Shown: piece by piece, positions 20,719 through 30,084 of the stretch
Layout of the letters: every line of letters starts with the position of its first letter
Numbering within the stretch: position 1 is the stretch's first letter
Assembly: GCA_017541665.1 (NCBI GenBank)
Contig: JAFXYP010000008.1
Location: 49,550-113,549, forward strand
Reading direction: 5' to 3'
Length of the DNA: 64,000 nt
From: Lentisphaeria bacterium
Lineage (GTDB): Bacteria > Verrucomicrobiota > Lentisphaeria > Victivallales > UBA1829
The notes under the pieces: model-generated
Databases searched by the model: none
What the model was told of the DNA's origin: nothing
Seen by the model: only the letters and a program-made list of their open reading frames with translations
Program-made: the position numbers and the translations under genes

Positions 20719-21783
20719 ATGAAGATACTCCGCATTGCAGTGCTGATTGTCCTTTTCCTGCTCGGGGCAGCGTGCCTCGCGTGGTATTTCCGCATGGACG
20801 GCAAGGGCGGAGCGGAGAAGAAAGAAGTCTCCGGTCTGCTCCTGGCGGACACTTCCCCGCTCGGCGAACTTTCGGTCCTGTCCGGCGGAATGCATGCCGC
20901 CGGAAATGCCCGCGGCGAAGTGAAGTTCTTTCGTCCGGGCAAGCCGGTGCGGACGGTCTCCGTGTCGCAGGTTTCGATCTCCGCCCCGGTCGCGGAATTC
21001 GACGGCATCTGCTACGTCGGCGACGAGGGCGGCACGTTCGCGGCGTTCACGCCGGAACGCGGCGTGCTGTGGACGTTCAAGGCAGGCAACCAGATCACCG
21101 GCGGCGCGGTGCGGGATTCCGACGGCCTCGTCTGGTTCGGGTCCCACGACCATTCCCTGTATGCGCTGGACGCCTCGGGAAAGCTCGTCCACGAGGTCGA
21201 ATGCAACGGCCAGATCAACGGCTCTCCGGTATTCGACGGCAGATTCGTGTATCTGGGCAGTTGCGACGGCAAGCTCCGCAAGATCGATATCCGCACGGGC
21301 GAAGTCGTGCGGTCGCTGGATTTCGAATCCTATATCCCGGAAACGCCGGTCCTCTCCGGCGGGGCGCTCTACGTGCTCACCAACAGCGGCGAACTCGCGG
21401 CGGTCAATGCCGACAGCTTCGAGGTCCTGTACCGCGTCCCGACCGACAATACGTTCTTCACGTCGCCCTTCGTGACGGAGTCCTACATCTTCCTGACGGA
21501 TTCCAACGGGAAGGTCCACGTACACAAGCGCGCGGACGGCGCATACCTGGCCGACCTGCCGTCAAAGGATTCCCTGAATCCGGTCTGCACGGGCTCGGAC
21601 AGCGGCGTCTGCACGATCTCCCGCCGGGGCGCCCTGAGCTTTTTCGAGGAGGGAAGCTGGAAGGAACACGTCATCGCGGCGTTTCCGTCCGATTTCAAGT
21701 CGGGTGTGATCGAATCGGGCGACAGCCTCCTCGCCGCCGATGAATACGGCAATGTCTTCTATGCCGAACAACAAGGACGATGA
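20719..21783 (+). CDS. Membrane-anchored PQQ-like beta-propeller protein
   Basis: 354 residues starting six bases after the previous stop. One N-terminal membrane segment (LRIAVLIVLFLLGAACLAWYF) precedes a propeller with blades such as FTPERGVLWTFKAGN, LDASGKLVHEVECN, DIRTGEVVRSLDFES, VNADSFEVLYRVPT. It is the third propeller of the operon and the shortest. Only the fold can be assigned. Confidence 0.8.
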   Translation: MKILRIAVLIVLFLLGAACLAWYFRMDGKGGAEKKEVSGLLLADTSPLGELSVLSGGMHAAGNARGEVKFFRPGKPVRTVSVSQVSISAPVAEFDGICYVGDEGGTFAAFTPERGVLWTFKAGNQITGGAVRDSDGLVWFGSHDHSLYALDASGKLVHEVECNGQINGSPVFDGRFVYLGSCDGKLRKIDIRTGEVVRSLDFESYIPETPVLSGGALYVLTNSGELAAVNADSFEVLYRVPTDNTFFTSPFVTESYIFLTDSNGKVHVHKRADGAYLADLPSKDSLNPVCTGSDSGVCTISRRGALSFFEEGSWKEHVIAAFPSDFKSGVIESGDSLLAADEYGNVFYAEQQGR

Positions 21784-21786
21784 GCC

Positions 21787-22425
21787 ATGAACCTGACCGT
21801 TACCAAGTTGGCAAAAACATTCACGAGGGCGGACGAACGCATCGAATTGTTCCGCGGATTCGACTTGTTCCTGAATGCCGGCGAGGCGCTGGCCGTGCTC
21901 GGGCCCTCCGGCAGCGGCAAGACCACGCTCCTGCGGATGATCGCCGGACTGGAGCCGCCCGACGACGGGGAGATCCTGTTTGACGGACAAGATCTTTTCG
22001 AAATGACTCCCGAGGAACGCCGGGCGTTCCGTCTGCGCTACATCGGGTTCGCCGACCAGTACGCCCGGATGCTGCCGCAGCTGACCGCGCTCGAAAACGT
22101 CCAGATCCCGGCGGCGGGCGGCGGCAGGGACTGTTCCGTCCGGGCAAAACGGCTTCTGGAAGAATTCGGCCTCGGGAAGCGGACGGATCATTTCCCGTCC
22201 GAGCTGTCCGGCGGAGAACTTCAACGCGTCGCACTGGCGCGGGCATTGATCCTCGAACCGGAATTCCTGCTGCTGGACGAACCGACATCCGCGCTCGATG
22301 CCGCCCGGAGCGATTCCATGCTCGAACTCCTGCAGCAGGTTAACCGGACGCACGGGACCGCGATCCTGATGGTCACGCACAACACCCGCGTTCTGGACTT
22401 CTTCCCCCGGTCGGTGAGCTTATGA
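21787..22425 (+). CDS. ABC transporter ATP-binding protein (LolD/MacB type)
   Basis: 212 residues. Walker A GPSGSGKTT, Q-loop region DQYARMLPQLTALENVQ, signature LSGGELQRV, Walker B FLLLDEPTSALD and a switch His (VTHN) are all present, so the ATPase should be active. The length and the 'LTALENV' phrase match the LolD/FtsE/MacB group that drives mechanotransmission rather than substrate translocation. It overlaps the permease gene by ATGA. With the permease it may release a lipid or lipoprotein made by this operon from the membrane. Confidence 0.9.
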   Translation: MNLTVTKLAKTFTRADERIELFRGFDLFLNAGEALAVLGPSGSGKTTLLRMIAGLEPPDDGEILFDGQDLFEMTPEERRAFRLRYIGFADQYARMLPQLTALENVQIPAAGGGRDCSVRAKRLLEEFGLGKRTDHFPSELSGGELQRVALARALILEPEFLLLDEPTSALDAARSDSMLELLQQVNRTHGTAILMVTHNTRVLDFFPRSVSL

Positions 22426-25256
22426 CATCACTCGCCCGTCTCTTCCTGCGCGATCTGCGGTACCATGCGAAGGGCCTGGTCTCCCTTGCCCTTGCCGCAT
22501 GCCTGATCTGCGCGGTCCTGACGGGCGCATTCCTGATCGGCGACAGCGTCCGCGGCACGCTGATGGACAATGTGGCGGACAGCGCCGCCATCGCCCGGTA
22601 CCGGCAGAGGTTCGCCATCCCGGTGAGCAGTCCGGTGCGCAACGCCACGGGCGTGCTCCATGCAAAAGGATTCACGAAGGAGGGCATCCCGGTCGACGTG
22701 TACGCGCTGCCGGACAGCGGCATTTCCGGGCGCGACGCAATGGGAAGCCGCGCACTGGCGAAAAAACTGAATTTGCAGGGCGGCGAGATGATCTCCGTCC
22801 GCATGCAGGAACTGAATACGATCCCGGCGGAAAGCGCCATGGGAAAGCCGCCGGAACTCCGCCAGACGCCGTTTGTCTGGCGCGGCGAATGGTCCGATCC
22901 GCGCGCCGAGGCGGATTTCGACGATCCGCAGCTGCCGCCGAACAACCTTTTCGTGAGCCGGGAGGCGCTCACGCAGGCGCTGGACCTGCCGGAATCCGCC
23001 GTAAACGAGGTCTGGTCGCAGGAGCCGATTCGGCTTTCCGACGATGTGCTGTGGGAACTCTCCGGGCTCACGTTCGCCGAATGGGACGGGCGCCCCGTCC
23101 TGAAAAGCAGTGCCTATTTCCTGCCGGAAGCCGTCGCCGACGCCGCCCCGGAAGGCGCGTCCCGCGTGCTGACGCTTTTTGCAGAGACGCTGGCGGACGG
23201 CACGACGGATCTGTCCTATTTCTTCGCGGGCGCGATCAAAAACGGCCCAATCCAAGTCGAGCGGGACCAGATCCTGGTCTCGTCCGGGCTGAAGAAACGA
23301 TTCGAAGCTCCCGCCGAACTGGCATTTTTCACCTCGGACTCCTTCCGCAAGATTCTCCGCAGGACGGAGAAATTCGGACACATCGGCACCGTCGACGACT
23401 CCGGCATCACGGATGCGCTCTCGCCGGAGATCCCCGGCCTGACCGACTCCGCGGAGTGTTCCGGGTGGGAGGCCGCCGTACCCGTGGACTTCGACCGCAT
23501 CAAGGACGAGGACGAGGCGTACTGGGACGAATACCGGAGCAAACCGAAAGTGTACCTGAATTTCGAACAGGCGCAGGAGATGTTCGCGCCGGGGAAGTGC
23601 ACGGCGGTCCTCTATCCGCAGGGATACACTGCGGAACAGGTCCGGCAGGAAACGATGAATGTGCTTCGCACGATGCCGGAGTTCGACCGCGTGGAATCGC
23701 CCGGGGACGTTTCGGCGGACAAGGTGAAACGCGGCGTGCCGTTCGCGCCGCTGTTCCTCGGACTGAGCCTTTTCCTCATCGTCTCCGGGCTGCTTGTGCT
23801 CGCAATGCTCCTGAAACTCCACATCCAGGATCGCGAATCCGAACTCGCGCTCCTGGCCGACTACATGCCGCTGAAACGCGTCCGGCGGTTTCTGCTCGCG
23901 GAATTCGCCGCCGTGCTGACGCCGGGGATGCTCGCCGGACTCGTCATCGGCACCTTCCTGTGCCGGTTCCAGATCTTCCTGCTGGAACACTCCTGGAACG
24001 GCATCGTGCTGATGGAGCATATCCGGTTCCACGGAAAACCGGCGTCGTACCTGATCTCGTTCGCGGTGTCAGCGGTGTGCGCGTGGTGCGTCGTGATGCT
24101 CTCGATTCGCTCCGGCCGCAAAAAAACGAATCTCTGCCTGCAGCATTCCGCGAATGTGCAGTCGGTCCGGCGCATCGGGATCCTGTCGCTGGTGCGGCAC
24201 TGCCGCCGGTACGCCCCGTGCGCGATCCTGCTGGTGATGGGCTACCTCGGCACGCTCGGTGTCGGCACGTTCGGCATCAAATCGCGCGGCGAGGATGCCT
24301 TCGGATACGCCTATGTCGCCACTACGCTTCTGCCCGTCGTCCCCGAATACGATGCGCCGTTCCCCGCGGGCGGTTTGCCGGTCCGCGTCCATGCCGCCGA
24401 TCGCGCGGACTGCTCCAACCTGCTTCAGGCGGCGGAACCGACCGTGTACGGCGTCGATCTCGCGGGATTGACCGGCGATCCGGCTTTCCTCACGGACGGC
24501 TCCGCGGCAGCCGATGCGGAGTCGCTGCAATGGATCCTGCAGAAGAAACAGCACGATGCCCTGACATATGCAAACGGCACGCTCACGCTCGACCGTATAC
24601 TGAAAGCCTCGGTCTTCCAGGGCGGCGTCCTGACCGGGCTGGGAACGTTCGAACGCCTCTTCCCGGATACCGAGGGCGCACAGTTCTTCCTGATCCGAAG
24701 CGAATCCGACGTCCCGGCCTGGCGCGAATACCTGGAGCCGTTCGGGCTGGAACTGGCGGGCACGGATGAATTCATGGCGCGCGCCGAACGCTTCCAGAAC
24801 CGCTATCTCGCGATCTTCCTGCAGCTCGGCGTGCTCGGGTTCCTCCTCGGATTCGGCGCGCTGGTCCTGCTCATGACGCGGAATCTCCGCGCCCGCCGCG
24901 ACGAGACCGTCCTTCTGGCGGAGACCGGCTGGTCGCGCGGGATGCTCAGGATGCTTCACCTGACGGAAAATCTCTGCCTTTTCTGGTCCAGCGCCGGGAT
25001 CTCCCTGCTGCTCCTCCTGCTTCTGGCGGCGTTCGCCTCTCTGAACATGAGCGTGCTGCTGGGGGGATTCCTCTTCCTGACCGCCGCCGGATCGCTGATG
25101 ATCGCGGCAATCATCGAACTTCATTTTACCCCGTTCGCAACATGTTTCCTCGGGGTGTTTCCCACGGGCTGCATCCGGTCGGAAGGCCACTGCTTCCAGC
25201 CCCAAAAAAAGGTTCGTTCCTACAAGACAATCGAAAAAAGAGGGCGCGATCCGTGA
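22422..25256 (+). CDS. FtsX/MacB-type ABC transporter permease
   Basis: 944 residues. An N-terminal helix (LVSLALAACLICAVLTGAFLI) is followed by a very large extracytoplasmic region of about 400 residues. Then come hydrophobic helices (FLGLSLFLIVSGLLVLAMLL; AEFAAVLTPGMLAGLVIGTF), a second soluble section and a last set of helices (YLAIFLQLGVLGFLLGFGAL; AGISLLLLLLLAAFASL). The layout with two FtsX modules in one chain resembles the fused permeases of the lipoprotein or lipid release type. The C-terminal 45 residues are Cys/Lys rich and not typical. It is the last gene of the large operon. Confidence 0.82.
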   Translation: MTSLARLFLRDLRYHAKGLVSLALAACLICAVLTGAFLIGDSVRGTLMDNVADSAAIARYRQRFAIPVSSPVRNATGVLHAKGFTKEGIPVDVYALPDSGISGRDAMGSRALAKKLNLQGGEMISVRMQELNTIPAESAMGKPPELRQTPFVWRGEWSDPRAEADFDDPQLPPNNLFVSREALTQALDLPESAVNEVWSQEPIRLSDDVLWELSGLTFAEWDGRPVLKSSAYFLPEAVADAAPEGASRVLTLFAETLADGTTDLSYFFAGAIKNGPIQVERDQILVSSGLKKRFEAPAELAFFTSDSFRKILRRTEKFGHIGTVDDSGITDALSPEIPGLTDSAECSGWEAAVPVDFDRIKDEDEAYWDEYRSKPKVYLNFEQAQEMFAPGKCTAVLYPQGYTAEQVRQETMNVLRTMPEFDRVESPGDVSADKVKRGVPFAPLFLGLSLFLIVSGLLVLAMLLKLHIQDRESELALLADYMPLKRVRRFLLAEFAAVLTPGMLAGLVIGTFLCRFQIFLLEHSWNGIVLMEHIRFHGKPASYLISFAVSAVCAWCVVMLSIRSGRKKTNLCLQHSANVQSVRRIGILSLVRHCRRYAPCAILLVMGYLGTLGVGTFGIKSRGEDAFGYAYVATTLLPVVPEYDAPFPAGGLPVRVHAADRADCSNLLQAAEPTVYGVDLAGLTGDPAFLTDGSAAADAESLQWILQKKQHDALTYANGTLTLDRILKASVFQGGVLTGLGTFERLFPDTEGAQFFLIRSESDVPAWREYLEPFGLELAGTDEFMARAERFQNRYLAIFLQLGVLGFLLGFGALVLLMTRNLRARRDETVLLAETGWSRGMLRMLHLTENLCLFWSSAGISLLLLLLLAAFASLNMSVLLGGFLFLTAAGSLMIAAIIELHFTPFATCFLGVFPTGCIRSEGHCFQPQKKVRSYKTIEKRGRDP

Positions 25257-25398
25257 TCCGCCGGGCGGACACCTTTCCCCTCGTCCGCCGGAGAATCAAT
25301 CACATTTTATCGCAAAGACTTGCGGCTGCGCGGCAGGACGCGGCCGCGGCATGGTCTTCTTTCCTGCCATCCTCAAACTCAAACACAAGCGAGTATTT

Positions 25399-26202
25399 AT
25401 GTTCAAACGAGATTTTCTCGGTGAATTTTCGGGGACCTTCCTCCTGGTCCTCTTCGGCTGCGGGACCGTCGCGGTCGACACGCTGTTCGGAGCCCACGTG
25501 AGCCTGGCTCTGATCGCCCTGTTCTGGGGCATCGGCGTCACGCTGTCCATCTACCTGACGCGCCACCTGTGCTGCGCGCACCTGAACCCCGCCGTGACGG
25601 TGGCGATGGCGTGCAGCGGCCGCATGACCTGGAAAAAGGTGCCGACCTACCTGGTCGCGCAGTTCCTCGGGGCGTTCGCCGCCGGGTGGATCATCTATCT
25701 TCTGTTCTTCACATCCATCCGGGACTTCGAGACGACGCACGCGATCGTGCGCGGGACCGAAGCATCCGTGAAGACCGGGCGCATGTTCGGCGAATATTAC
25801 CCCGCGGCGACCGTGCCGTTCTGGCTGGCGTGCTTCGCGGAAGGATTCGGCACGTTCCTGCTGGTCCTGCTGATCTTCGCCCTCACGGAAGGCTGCAACG
25901 TCGGCCGCCCCTCCAGCGACTCCGCGCCGCTCTGGATCGGCCTGACCGTCTCCTCGGTCATCTGCCTGGTCGCGCCGCTCTCGCAGGCCGGTCTGAACCC
26001 CGCCCGCGACTTCGGTCCGCGCGTCGTGGCGATGATCATGGGCTGGGGCAGGGCGGCCCTGCCGGACGCCTGCGGCGGTTTCTTCTGGGTGTACATCCTG
26101 GCCCCGATCGTCGGCGGCATCATCGCCGCGCTCCTCTTCACGAAAGTCTACGAACCCCTGATGAACAAAAAGCCCGGCGACTGCTGCTGCGGCAAACAAT
26201 AA
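25399..26202 (+). CDS. Aquaglyceroporin (MIP family)
   Basis: 267 residues from the ATG at 25399, chosen because the protein then starts MFKRDFLGEFSGTFLLVLFG like other family members; an in-frame ATG at 25351 is possible. Both pore motifs are intact: HLNPAV and GLNPARDFGPR. The Asp after NPAR is the mark of glycerol-conducting members, so glycerol or another small neutral solute is expected rather than water alone. There are six membrane segments and a C-terminal Cys tail (CCCGKQ) that might bind metal. It is followed after 13 bases by a CobW-type GTPase, so the two are likely cotranscribed. Confidence 0.9.
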   Translation: MFKRDFLGEFSGTFLLVLFGCGTVAVDTLFGAHVSLALIALFWGIGVTLSIYLTRHLCCAHLNPAVTVAMACSGRMTWKKVPTYLVAQFLGAFAAGWIIYLLFFTSIRDFETTHAIVRGTEASVKTGRMFGEYYPAATVPFWLACFAEGFGTFLLVLLIFALTEGCNVGRPSSDSAPLWIGLTVSSVICLVAPLSQAGLNPARDFGPRVVAMIMGWGRAALPDACGGFFWVYILAPIVGGIIAALLFTKVYEPLMNKKPGDCCCGKQ

Positions 26203-26215
26203 GGATTTTTCTCTC

Positions 26216-27310
26216 ATGAGCAAAACGAAACTGATTCTCGTCGGCGGATTCCTCGCCGCGGGCAAGACCACCATGCTGAACACCATCGCCGGACGCCTTA
26301 CGAAACGCGGCTTCAACGTCGGCCTCATCACCAACGACCAGGCCGCCGACCTCGTCGACACCGCCATCCTGACCTGCACGGGCGTGGAGGTCAGGGAAGT
26401 CTCCGGCAGCTGCTTCTGCTGCAACTTCCCCGGCTTCATGGCAGCCATACAGTCCCTGACCGACGCCGGATGCGACCTCATCGTCGCCGAACCCGTCGGC
26501 AGCTGCACCGACCTCTCCGCCACCATCCTCCAGCCCGTGAAGGACAAGTTCGCCGACCTCGATCTGGCACCGCTGACGGTCCTGGTCGACCCGGTCCGCC
26601 TGAAAGAAGCGCTGGAACTCGTGCCCAGCCTGACCCATCCGGACGCGCTCTACATCGTGAAACGCCAGCTGGAGGAAGCCGACCGCATCCTCCTGAACAA
26701 AGCCGACACGCTCACCCCGGCGCAGATCGAGGAGGAACTCGCCCTGCTGAAGCGGAATTTCTCCGCGCCCGCCTCCGCGGCCTCCGCGCTTCAGGGCACG
26801 GCCGTCGACGCATGGCTGGACGAGATCCTCTCCGGCGGGTCCGCCGGAACCCATATCACGGAGGTCGATTATGACCGCTACGCCCACGGCGAAGCCGTCC
26901 TCGGCTGGCTGAATGCCGCAATCGAACTCGACGGTGCGGCCGACACCGACTGGATCGTCTTTGCGGAAGCGCTCCTGACGAACCTCCGCGACGCATTCCG
27001 GGCGGACAATGCCGAAATCGGTCACGTCAAACTCTCGCTTGACTGCGGCGGCAAGACCGTCCTCGGCAACGTCGGCGCCATCGGCGGCCCCGTGAAGATG
27101 CGCGGGGAATCCGGCGTAAAGGGCGCGTCCGCGAAGATGACGCTGAACGCCCGTGCGCAGATGTCCCCGGAGGCGCTTCAGAAAGCCGTCGAGGCCATCC
27201 TCCCGAAAACGGCTGCCTCGTTCGGCATTTCCGCCAGGATCGCGAATCTGAAGTGCCTGATGCCCGGCCGTCCCAACCCGACGTACCGTTATCAGACCGT
27301 CATCGGATGA
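26216..27310 (+). CDS. CobW/COG0523-family GTP-binding metallochaperone
   Basis: 364 residues. The N-terminus has GGFLAAGKTTML (Walker A), then SGSCFCCNFPG, the CxCC metal site of the family, EPVGSCTD and the base-specificity motif NKAD. The C-terminal region lacks the His-rich stretch of many zinc chaperones. COG0523 proteins deliver Zn, Co, Ni or Fe to target enzymes using GTP. The target here is unknown. The partner aquaglyceroporin upstream, with a Cys-rich tail, hints at a joint role in metal or metalloid handling; this is speculative. Confidence 0.85.
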   Translation: MSKTKLILVGGFLAAGKTTMLNTIAGRLTKRGFNVGLITNDQAADLVDTAILTCTGVEVREVSGSCFCCNFPGFMAAIQSLTDAGCDLIVAEPVGSCTDLSATILQPVKDKFADLDLAPLTVLVDPVRLKEALELVPSLTHPDALYIVKRQLEEADRILLNKADTLTPAQIEEELALLKRNFSAPASAASALQGTAVDAWLDEILSGGSAGTHITEVDYDRYAHGEAVLGWLNAAIELDGAADTDWIVFAEALLTNLRDAFRADNAEIGHVKLSLDCGGKTVLGNVGAIGGPVKMRGESGVKGASAKMTLNARAQMSPEALQKAVEAILPKTAASFGISARIANLKCLMPGRPNPTYRYQTVIG

Positions 27311-27359
27311 AATGACCGTACCGGGATCGAACCGTCATCCGACAGGATGATCTTCCCGA

Positions 27360-27400
27360 GTGCCGAAGGCTCACGACGTGCAGCCCCGGCACTTTTTTTT
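27360..27400 (+). terminator. Rho-independent terminator after the CobW gene
   Basis: GTGCCG (27360-27365) and CGGCAC (27387-27392) form a stem around a 21-base loop and are followed by eight T (27393-27400). The remaining bases between 27311 and 27630 show no gene. Confidence 0.65.
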
Positions 27401-27630
27401 CAAAGCGAGATCTTCGAATATGCCGGCAACCGGCGGGTCCCGCAGGACGGTCGAATGATCCCGAGGATATCGTCGAAGCACATTGCCGGCGCAGCTCCAA
27501 GCCGGATGAGACCGATGCATCCTCGAACAGGATTCACTGGGCGACAGGCCGACAGGGGGGCGATTCAAATGCGGACGGGACGCCGTTCCGTGCCGTTTCA
27601 ACAATCCTGTTCGGATGTTGATTCATGGTT

Positions 27631-28362
27631 TCAGGCTTCCCTGTCGGGTCTGTCTTGTGAAATACGGTATACATAGTCGTCTTCCACGCGGTACAGGATG
27701 TCTCCGTGGTCATCCAGCCAGGCATCATATTTCCAGTATTCGGGAAACACGCGGAGGACCTCGGCATAAAACAGGTCGGAATGGTTCGGCTGAAGAATAT
27801 GGCAAAGTTCATGGACGACGACGCTGTCCAGGACTTCCGGGGGAGCCAGCATCAGGAAACTGTTGAATTTCAGATCCCCGCCACGGTTGCAGGCGCCCCA
27901 CTTGCTTTTGTAGTTCTGGACCGTGATCCGTCCGTATTTCACCCCGACCAGCGGGGCATAATATGCGACCCGTTCCGGGATCAGCTTCATTGCCCGTTTT
28001 CCCAGCATCCTGATATCGTCCCTTGTAAAGACCCCGTCCTCCGTCCGGCAGATCACCAGGTCCGCCTTCTCGTCCGGTTCGGGGGGCACGATCTCCATCC
28101 TTTTCGGCGGCGGAGCGCCCGGTCCTGCCGTTACGGAGATCGACACATCGGAATACGGTTCGGCGACGGCGGAAAGGGTAGGTCCGAAGACGCCGGCCTG
28201 TGCGCCGCATTTCGTGCAGAAACGCGCATTCGGCCACAACAAGGCTCCGCAGGCCTTGCAAAGGGAATTCCCGGAAACGGACTTCAATTCGGCGCCGCAG
28301 ACGGCACAGAAACGGTCGTTATCCTGTTCGGTCTTGAAATTGCAATTCGTGCAGTGTTTCAT
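27631..28362 (-). CDS. Double zinc-ribbon YgjP/DUF45-type metallopeptidase
   Basis: 243 residues. The first 60 carry two zinc ribbons (CTNCNFK...CAVCG; CKACGALLWPNARFCTKCG). The C-terminal half is a YgjP/DUF45-type domain with KSKWGACNRGGDLKFN and the zinc motif HELCHILQPNHSDLFY (HExxH near residue 182). Family members are M48-like or SprT-like predicted peptidases, often encoded beside restriction-modification genes. The zinc ribbons suggest nucleic-acid or protein binding. It is the most distal gene of the minus-strand group of the accessory locus, 75 bases beyond its neighbour. Confidence 0.83.
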   Translation of the reverse strand: MKHCTNCNFKTEQDNDRFCAVCGAELKSVSGNSLCKACGALLWPNARFCTKCGAQAGVFGPTLSAVAEPYSDVSISVTAGPGAPPPKRMEIVPPEPDEKADLVICRTEDGVFTRDDIRMLGKRAMKLIPERVAYYAPLVGVKYGRITVQNYKSKWGACNRGGDLKFNSFLMLAPPEVLDSVVVHELCHILQPNHSDLFYAEVLRVFPEYWKYDAWLDDHGDILYRVEDDYVYRISQDRPDREA

Positions 28363-28437
28363 GGTATTTGTTCCTTATGTTTGTTCCGGCAGCTGAAGAT
28401 CGCGGGTTCCGATCCCGCATCGGATTTCCACGTCCGT

Positions 28438-28971
28438 TCAGCCTTTGTAGTAGTTGTTGTCCGTTACGGTTATCGTGTTGACATATCCGGTTCGCGGATT
28501 CGATGATGGAGCCCCCTGAGACGGTTCCGTTCGGGCCGGGAGGAAGGAATTCGAAGACGCCCGCGAGGAAGAAGCGTCCGCCGGGCAGCTTTTTCCGCCG
28601 AAGATCTTTTTCGGCCTGGCACCGGTCTCGGACGACTCGTATTTATCCCACAAAAGGATAAGAACGATGATGAGGAACCAGCAAATGAGGACGATCCCCA
28701 CAAATCGGACGACGCTCCAGAGACAGCTTAATGCCGGGCCGGCGATCGACAAGAGGAAAATGATTCCCAGAACGGCAGCGCAGCCGCCATCCGGCGCACC
28801 CGGCGAACCGCAGGAGGAACCGCCGGATGAGGGACTCCAGCCGAACGCATGTTTCTGCCCGTTCCCGCCATATACCCAGCTGTTGCCGCCATATTCTCCG
28901 CAATAGGGGCAATTCATCATGTCGCCGTCATAACCATCATAGTTACGGCCGCAGTGCATACATTGTTTCAT
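28438..28971 (-). CDS. Zinc-ribbon membrane protein of unknown function
   Basis: 177 residues. A zinc ribbon (MKQCMHCGRNYDG...MNCPYCGEYG) is followed by a Gly/Ser-rich stretch, two adjoining hydrophobic segments (AAVLGIIFLLSIAGPALSCL; VRFVGIVLICWFLIIVLILLW), and a Ser/Pro-rich tail ending ITVTDNNYYKG. It resembles small zinc-ribbon membrane proteins common in gut Firmicutes and Lentisphaerae, but no function is known. It lies between the peptidase gene and the unknown 320-residue protein, all on the same strand. Confidence 0.65.
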   Translation of the reverse strand: MKQCMHCGRNYDGYDGDMMNCPYCGEYGGNSWVYGGNGQKHAFGWSPSSGGSSCGSPGAPDGGCAAVLGIIFLLSIAGPALSCLWSVVRFVGIVLICWFLIIVLILLWDKYESSETGARPKKIFGGKSCPADASSSRASSNSFLPARTEPSQGAPSSNPRTGYVNTITVTDNNYYKG

Positions 28972-29121
28972 GGTCCTTTCCTCCTGTTTGTGTGCAAGGG
29001 TGGCACCGTTTTTTCTCCATCGCCGGCCGGCGTGTCGGAAAACTCCCGGGAAAACGGGGTTCGTCCCGTTTCGGAAAGCGAAGCCCCGTTTTCCCGGCTC
29101 TCCGGCATGATTCCTGTTTGG

Positions 29122-30084
29122 TCATGTTCCTTTTTCATATCGCATGATTTCTTCGATGAGCGCGTTCATGTTATCCTTGCCCGGCACGCGGAATTCCCCG
29201 CCGTCTTTCGCCATGGACGCGAGAAAGTCTTCGAAGGCATTCAAATATTCGTCCTGCCGATGGCAATAACAGACGCGAATGCCCATCCTGCACCATTCTT
29301 CCATCATGTCTTCCTCGTTGACGATTTCGATGCGGTCGCTGACGATCGTGAGCGGAAGGACTTTGCAGCACTCAAGCCGGTTGAAGTGTTCCGCCGCAAG
29401 CCGGAGCTTGTAGAGAGGGGATTCCACATGCGCGGATTCGCTGAACCACATCGGCGGATCGCCGTTGAACATTTCCTCGTCGGCAAGCCAGATGGAGCCG
29501 GATCCGTCGAAAAAGGAAACAAGCAGCAGGTTGTGTCCGTCATGGGCAAGGACATACCCGTCGGTGGATTCAAAAACGATCTCTCCTCCATGCGTGCGAA
29601 TCCATTCCTCGAACGCAACACGGGGGGACACATTGGAAATCATGCTCTCCTCGTCCTTCCGCAGCGGACATTCCAGTTCGTCCATATCCATATCCGCATC
29701 CGTGGGGGCTTTCGGCGGCATCGGACGGATCAGGAAATCGGGGAAACGCAGGAGATGCTCCACGTTCGCGCGATGCATTTCAAAAGAAGTCTCCGGATAG
29801 GAGAGGGTGAATTCGATGCTCGAACACCGGCGGACCCCGGCGATGAGCCTGTCGGGAATCCTGACTTCGGCACAGGTCGTACGGTTCATGCGGATGACGC
29901 CCTTGTTCCGGCAGACGTAGAGGACCGGGTTCACGACCTCGAAACGGGAAGCGGCATCGGCGATGAAGCCGATATTCCCGTCCCCGACATGCGTGATTTC
30001 CAGGATGTCGTTTCCCCATGGCCACGAGATCGCAGCCCGTTCATAGGTTCTGCACGGATCATAGTAAGCGAATCGTCTCTTCAT
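29122..30084 (-). CDS. Unknown 320-aa protein coupled to the AAA+ ATPase gene
   Basis: 320 residues, soluble and acidic, without recognised motifs. The start overlaps the AAA+ stop by ATGA, so it is translationally coupled and probably works with the ATPase. The first third is beta-rich (ISWPWGNDILEITHVGDGNIG, VVNPVLYVCRNKGVIRMN). The middle has TDGYVLAHDGHNLLLVSFFD. The end is alpha-helical with a GIRVCYCHRQDEYLNAFED segment that looks like a strand-loop-helix. It might be an adaptor or substrate protein for the ATPase. I do not recognise the family. Confidence 0.7.
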   Translation of the reverse strand: MKRRFAYYDPCRTYERAAISWPWGNDILEITHVGDGNIGFIADAASRFEVVNPVLYVCRNKGVIRMNRTTCAEVRIPDRLIAGVRRCSSIEFTLSYPETSFEMHRANVEHLLRFPDFLIRPMPPKAPTDADMDMDELECPLRKDEESMISNVSPRVAFEEWIRTHGGEIVFESTDGYVLAHDGHNLLLVSFFDGSGSIWLADEEMFNGDPPMWFSESAHVESPLYKLRLAAEHFNRLECCKVLPLTIVSDRIEIVNEEDMMEEWCRMGIRVCYCHRQDEYLNAFEDFLASMAKDGGEFRVPGKDNMNALIEEIMRYEKGT

